Positions 63,690 to 64,000 of a stretch of DNA of 64,000 nt are shown here, one piece after another. The translations under genes were made by a program, and so were the position numbers. Source of the stretch: Ascaphus truei (Eukaryota > Chordata > Amphibia > Anura > Ascaphidae). The stretch spans positions 69,403,585 through 69,467,584 of the forward strand of contig CM071570.1 of assembly GCA_036426205.1 (NCBI GenBank), given 5' to 3'. The stretch's first letter is position 1. Each line of letters opens with the position of its first letter. Below the pieces are notes generated by a model, which saw only the letters and a program-made list of their open reading frames with translations, did no database searches and had not been told where the DNA came from.

Positions 63690-64000
63690 AAGGAAATTAA
63701 TTATAACTAAACAATTGTTGGTACCATGGACATTCCGGAATGTAGTATTACACCTCGCACATAGTCACCCATTGGGGGTACACCTAGGGGTGGAAAAGAC
63801 AAAAGAAAAGGTTCTCCGAAGCTTCTATTGGCCTGGGGTTCTGGCAGAAATGACAAATTATTGCTCCTCCTGCCCAGAATGTCAGATCACCGCCCCGTTC
63901 AAAGCGTATCGTAGCCCATTGGTACCCCTTCCCATAATAGATGTACCATTTGACCGGATTGCTATGGATCTAGTAGGACCCCTAATAAAGTCTGCTAGGG
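63690..64000 (+). pseudogene. Gmr1-like unit 3: integrase N-terminus, cut by window end
   Basis: The open text reads LAHSHPLGVHLGVEKTKEKV, then LRSFYWPGVLAEM, then YCSSCPECQITAPF, the H2C2 zinc-binding domain of gypsy integrases, and continues PIIDVPFDRIAMDLVGPL, the start of the catalytic core with its first Asp. No stop is seen up to 64000. I mark it as pseudogene because the upstream Gag of the unit is frameshifted; this stretch itself looks intact. Confidence 0.85.

Noticed and set aside
1..64000. CRISPR array, operons, ribosome-binding sites or bacterial promoters
   Set aside because: The window is vertebrate-like transposon DNA; the tandem repeats seen are microsatellites and minisatellites without spacer structure.
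1..64000. tRNA-derived SINEs or genuine tRNA genes
   Set aside because: I looked for A-box/B-box pairs near the repeats and saw none convincing by eye; a tRNAscan-SE run would settle it.

Overview
The window looks like intergenic, transposon-packed DNA from a vertebrate with a large genome, most likely an anuran amphibian. The reasons are the mixture of Penelope-like elements (PLEs), an L2-type LINE, several Ty3/gypsy lineages including a Gmr1-like one, Harbinger-like and hAT-like DNA elements, and many AT, CT and GT microsatellites. I recognise no host protein gene, rRNA or tRNA. All coding sequence I can identify belongs to mobile elements, and almost all of it is broken by stops and frameshifts. 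The species call is inference.

Layout, left to right. 1-1.9 kb is unassigned AT-rich DNA. 2.1-7.9 kb holds two related gypsy copies; the second begins inside the RNase H region of the first. 7.9-8.5 kb is an LTR fragment interrupted by a minus-strand L2 tail, and 8.55-9.44 kb is the N-terminal part of a PLE. 10-13 kb is a one-armed relative of a foldback element, containing a head-to-head pair of hammerhead-like motifs. A minus-strand PLE reverse transcriptase fragment lies at 14.35-14.84 kb. Two sister repeats whose middles are CT-rich and GT-rich minisatellites fill 14.84-17.5 kb. An L2 LINE with EN and RT remnants and a clear 3' tail occupies 20.5-23.5 kb.

24.3-31.2 kb is the most striking region. 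The GIY-YIG end of a PLE is separated from its downstream tail by a 5.8-kb non-coding element (24729-30536). That element has a near-perfect 17-bp terminal inverted repeat, an inner palindrome of about 2 x 1.95 kb centred near 27520, and an iterated ~50-bp palindromic module. It is a foldback-type element with no transposase.

33.2-34.2 kb is a minus-strand LTR. 36.05-37.1 kb holds two nested TIR elements, the second flanked by TAA as in PIF/Harbinger. 40.38-40.67 kb is a hAT-like MITE. 40.95-44.93 kb has an LTR, primer-binding site and polypurine tract enclosing a long, lightly broken coiled-coil reading frame instead of pol. A hAT transposase remnant lies near 51 kb and a PLE N-terminal remnant at 51.8-52.1 kb.

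52.56-64 kb is a head-to-tail series LTR-internal-LTR-internal-LTR-internal of one Ty3/gypsy element. Its pol order is protease, integrase, reverse transcriptase, RNase H, and its capsid resembles the SCAN domain. Both traits are known for Gmr1-like elements. Units 1 and 2 carry dense single-base indels relative to unit 3, which may reflect assembly quality as well as decay.

Hammerhead-ribozyme-like cores recur at six or more places (10.0, 12.3, 13.3, 30.8, 38.5 and 47.0 kb). The copy at 38516-38558 is the best formed by eye.
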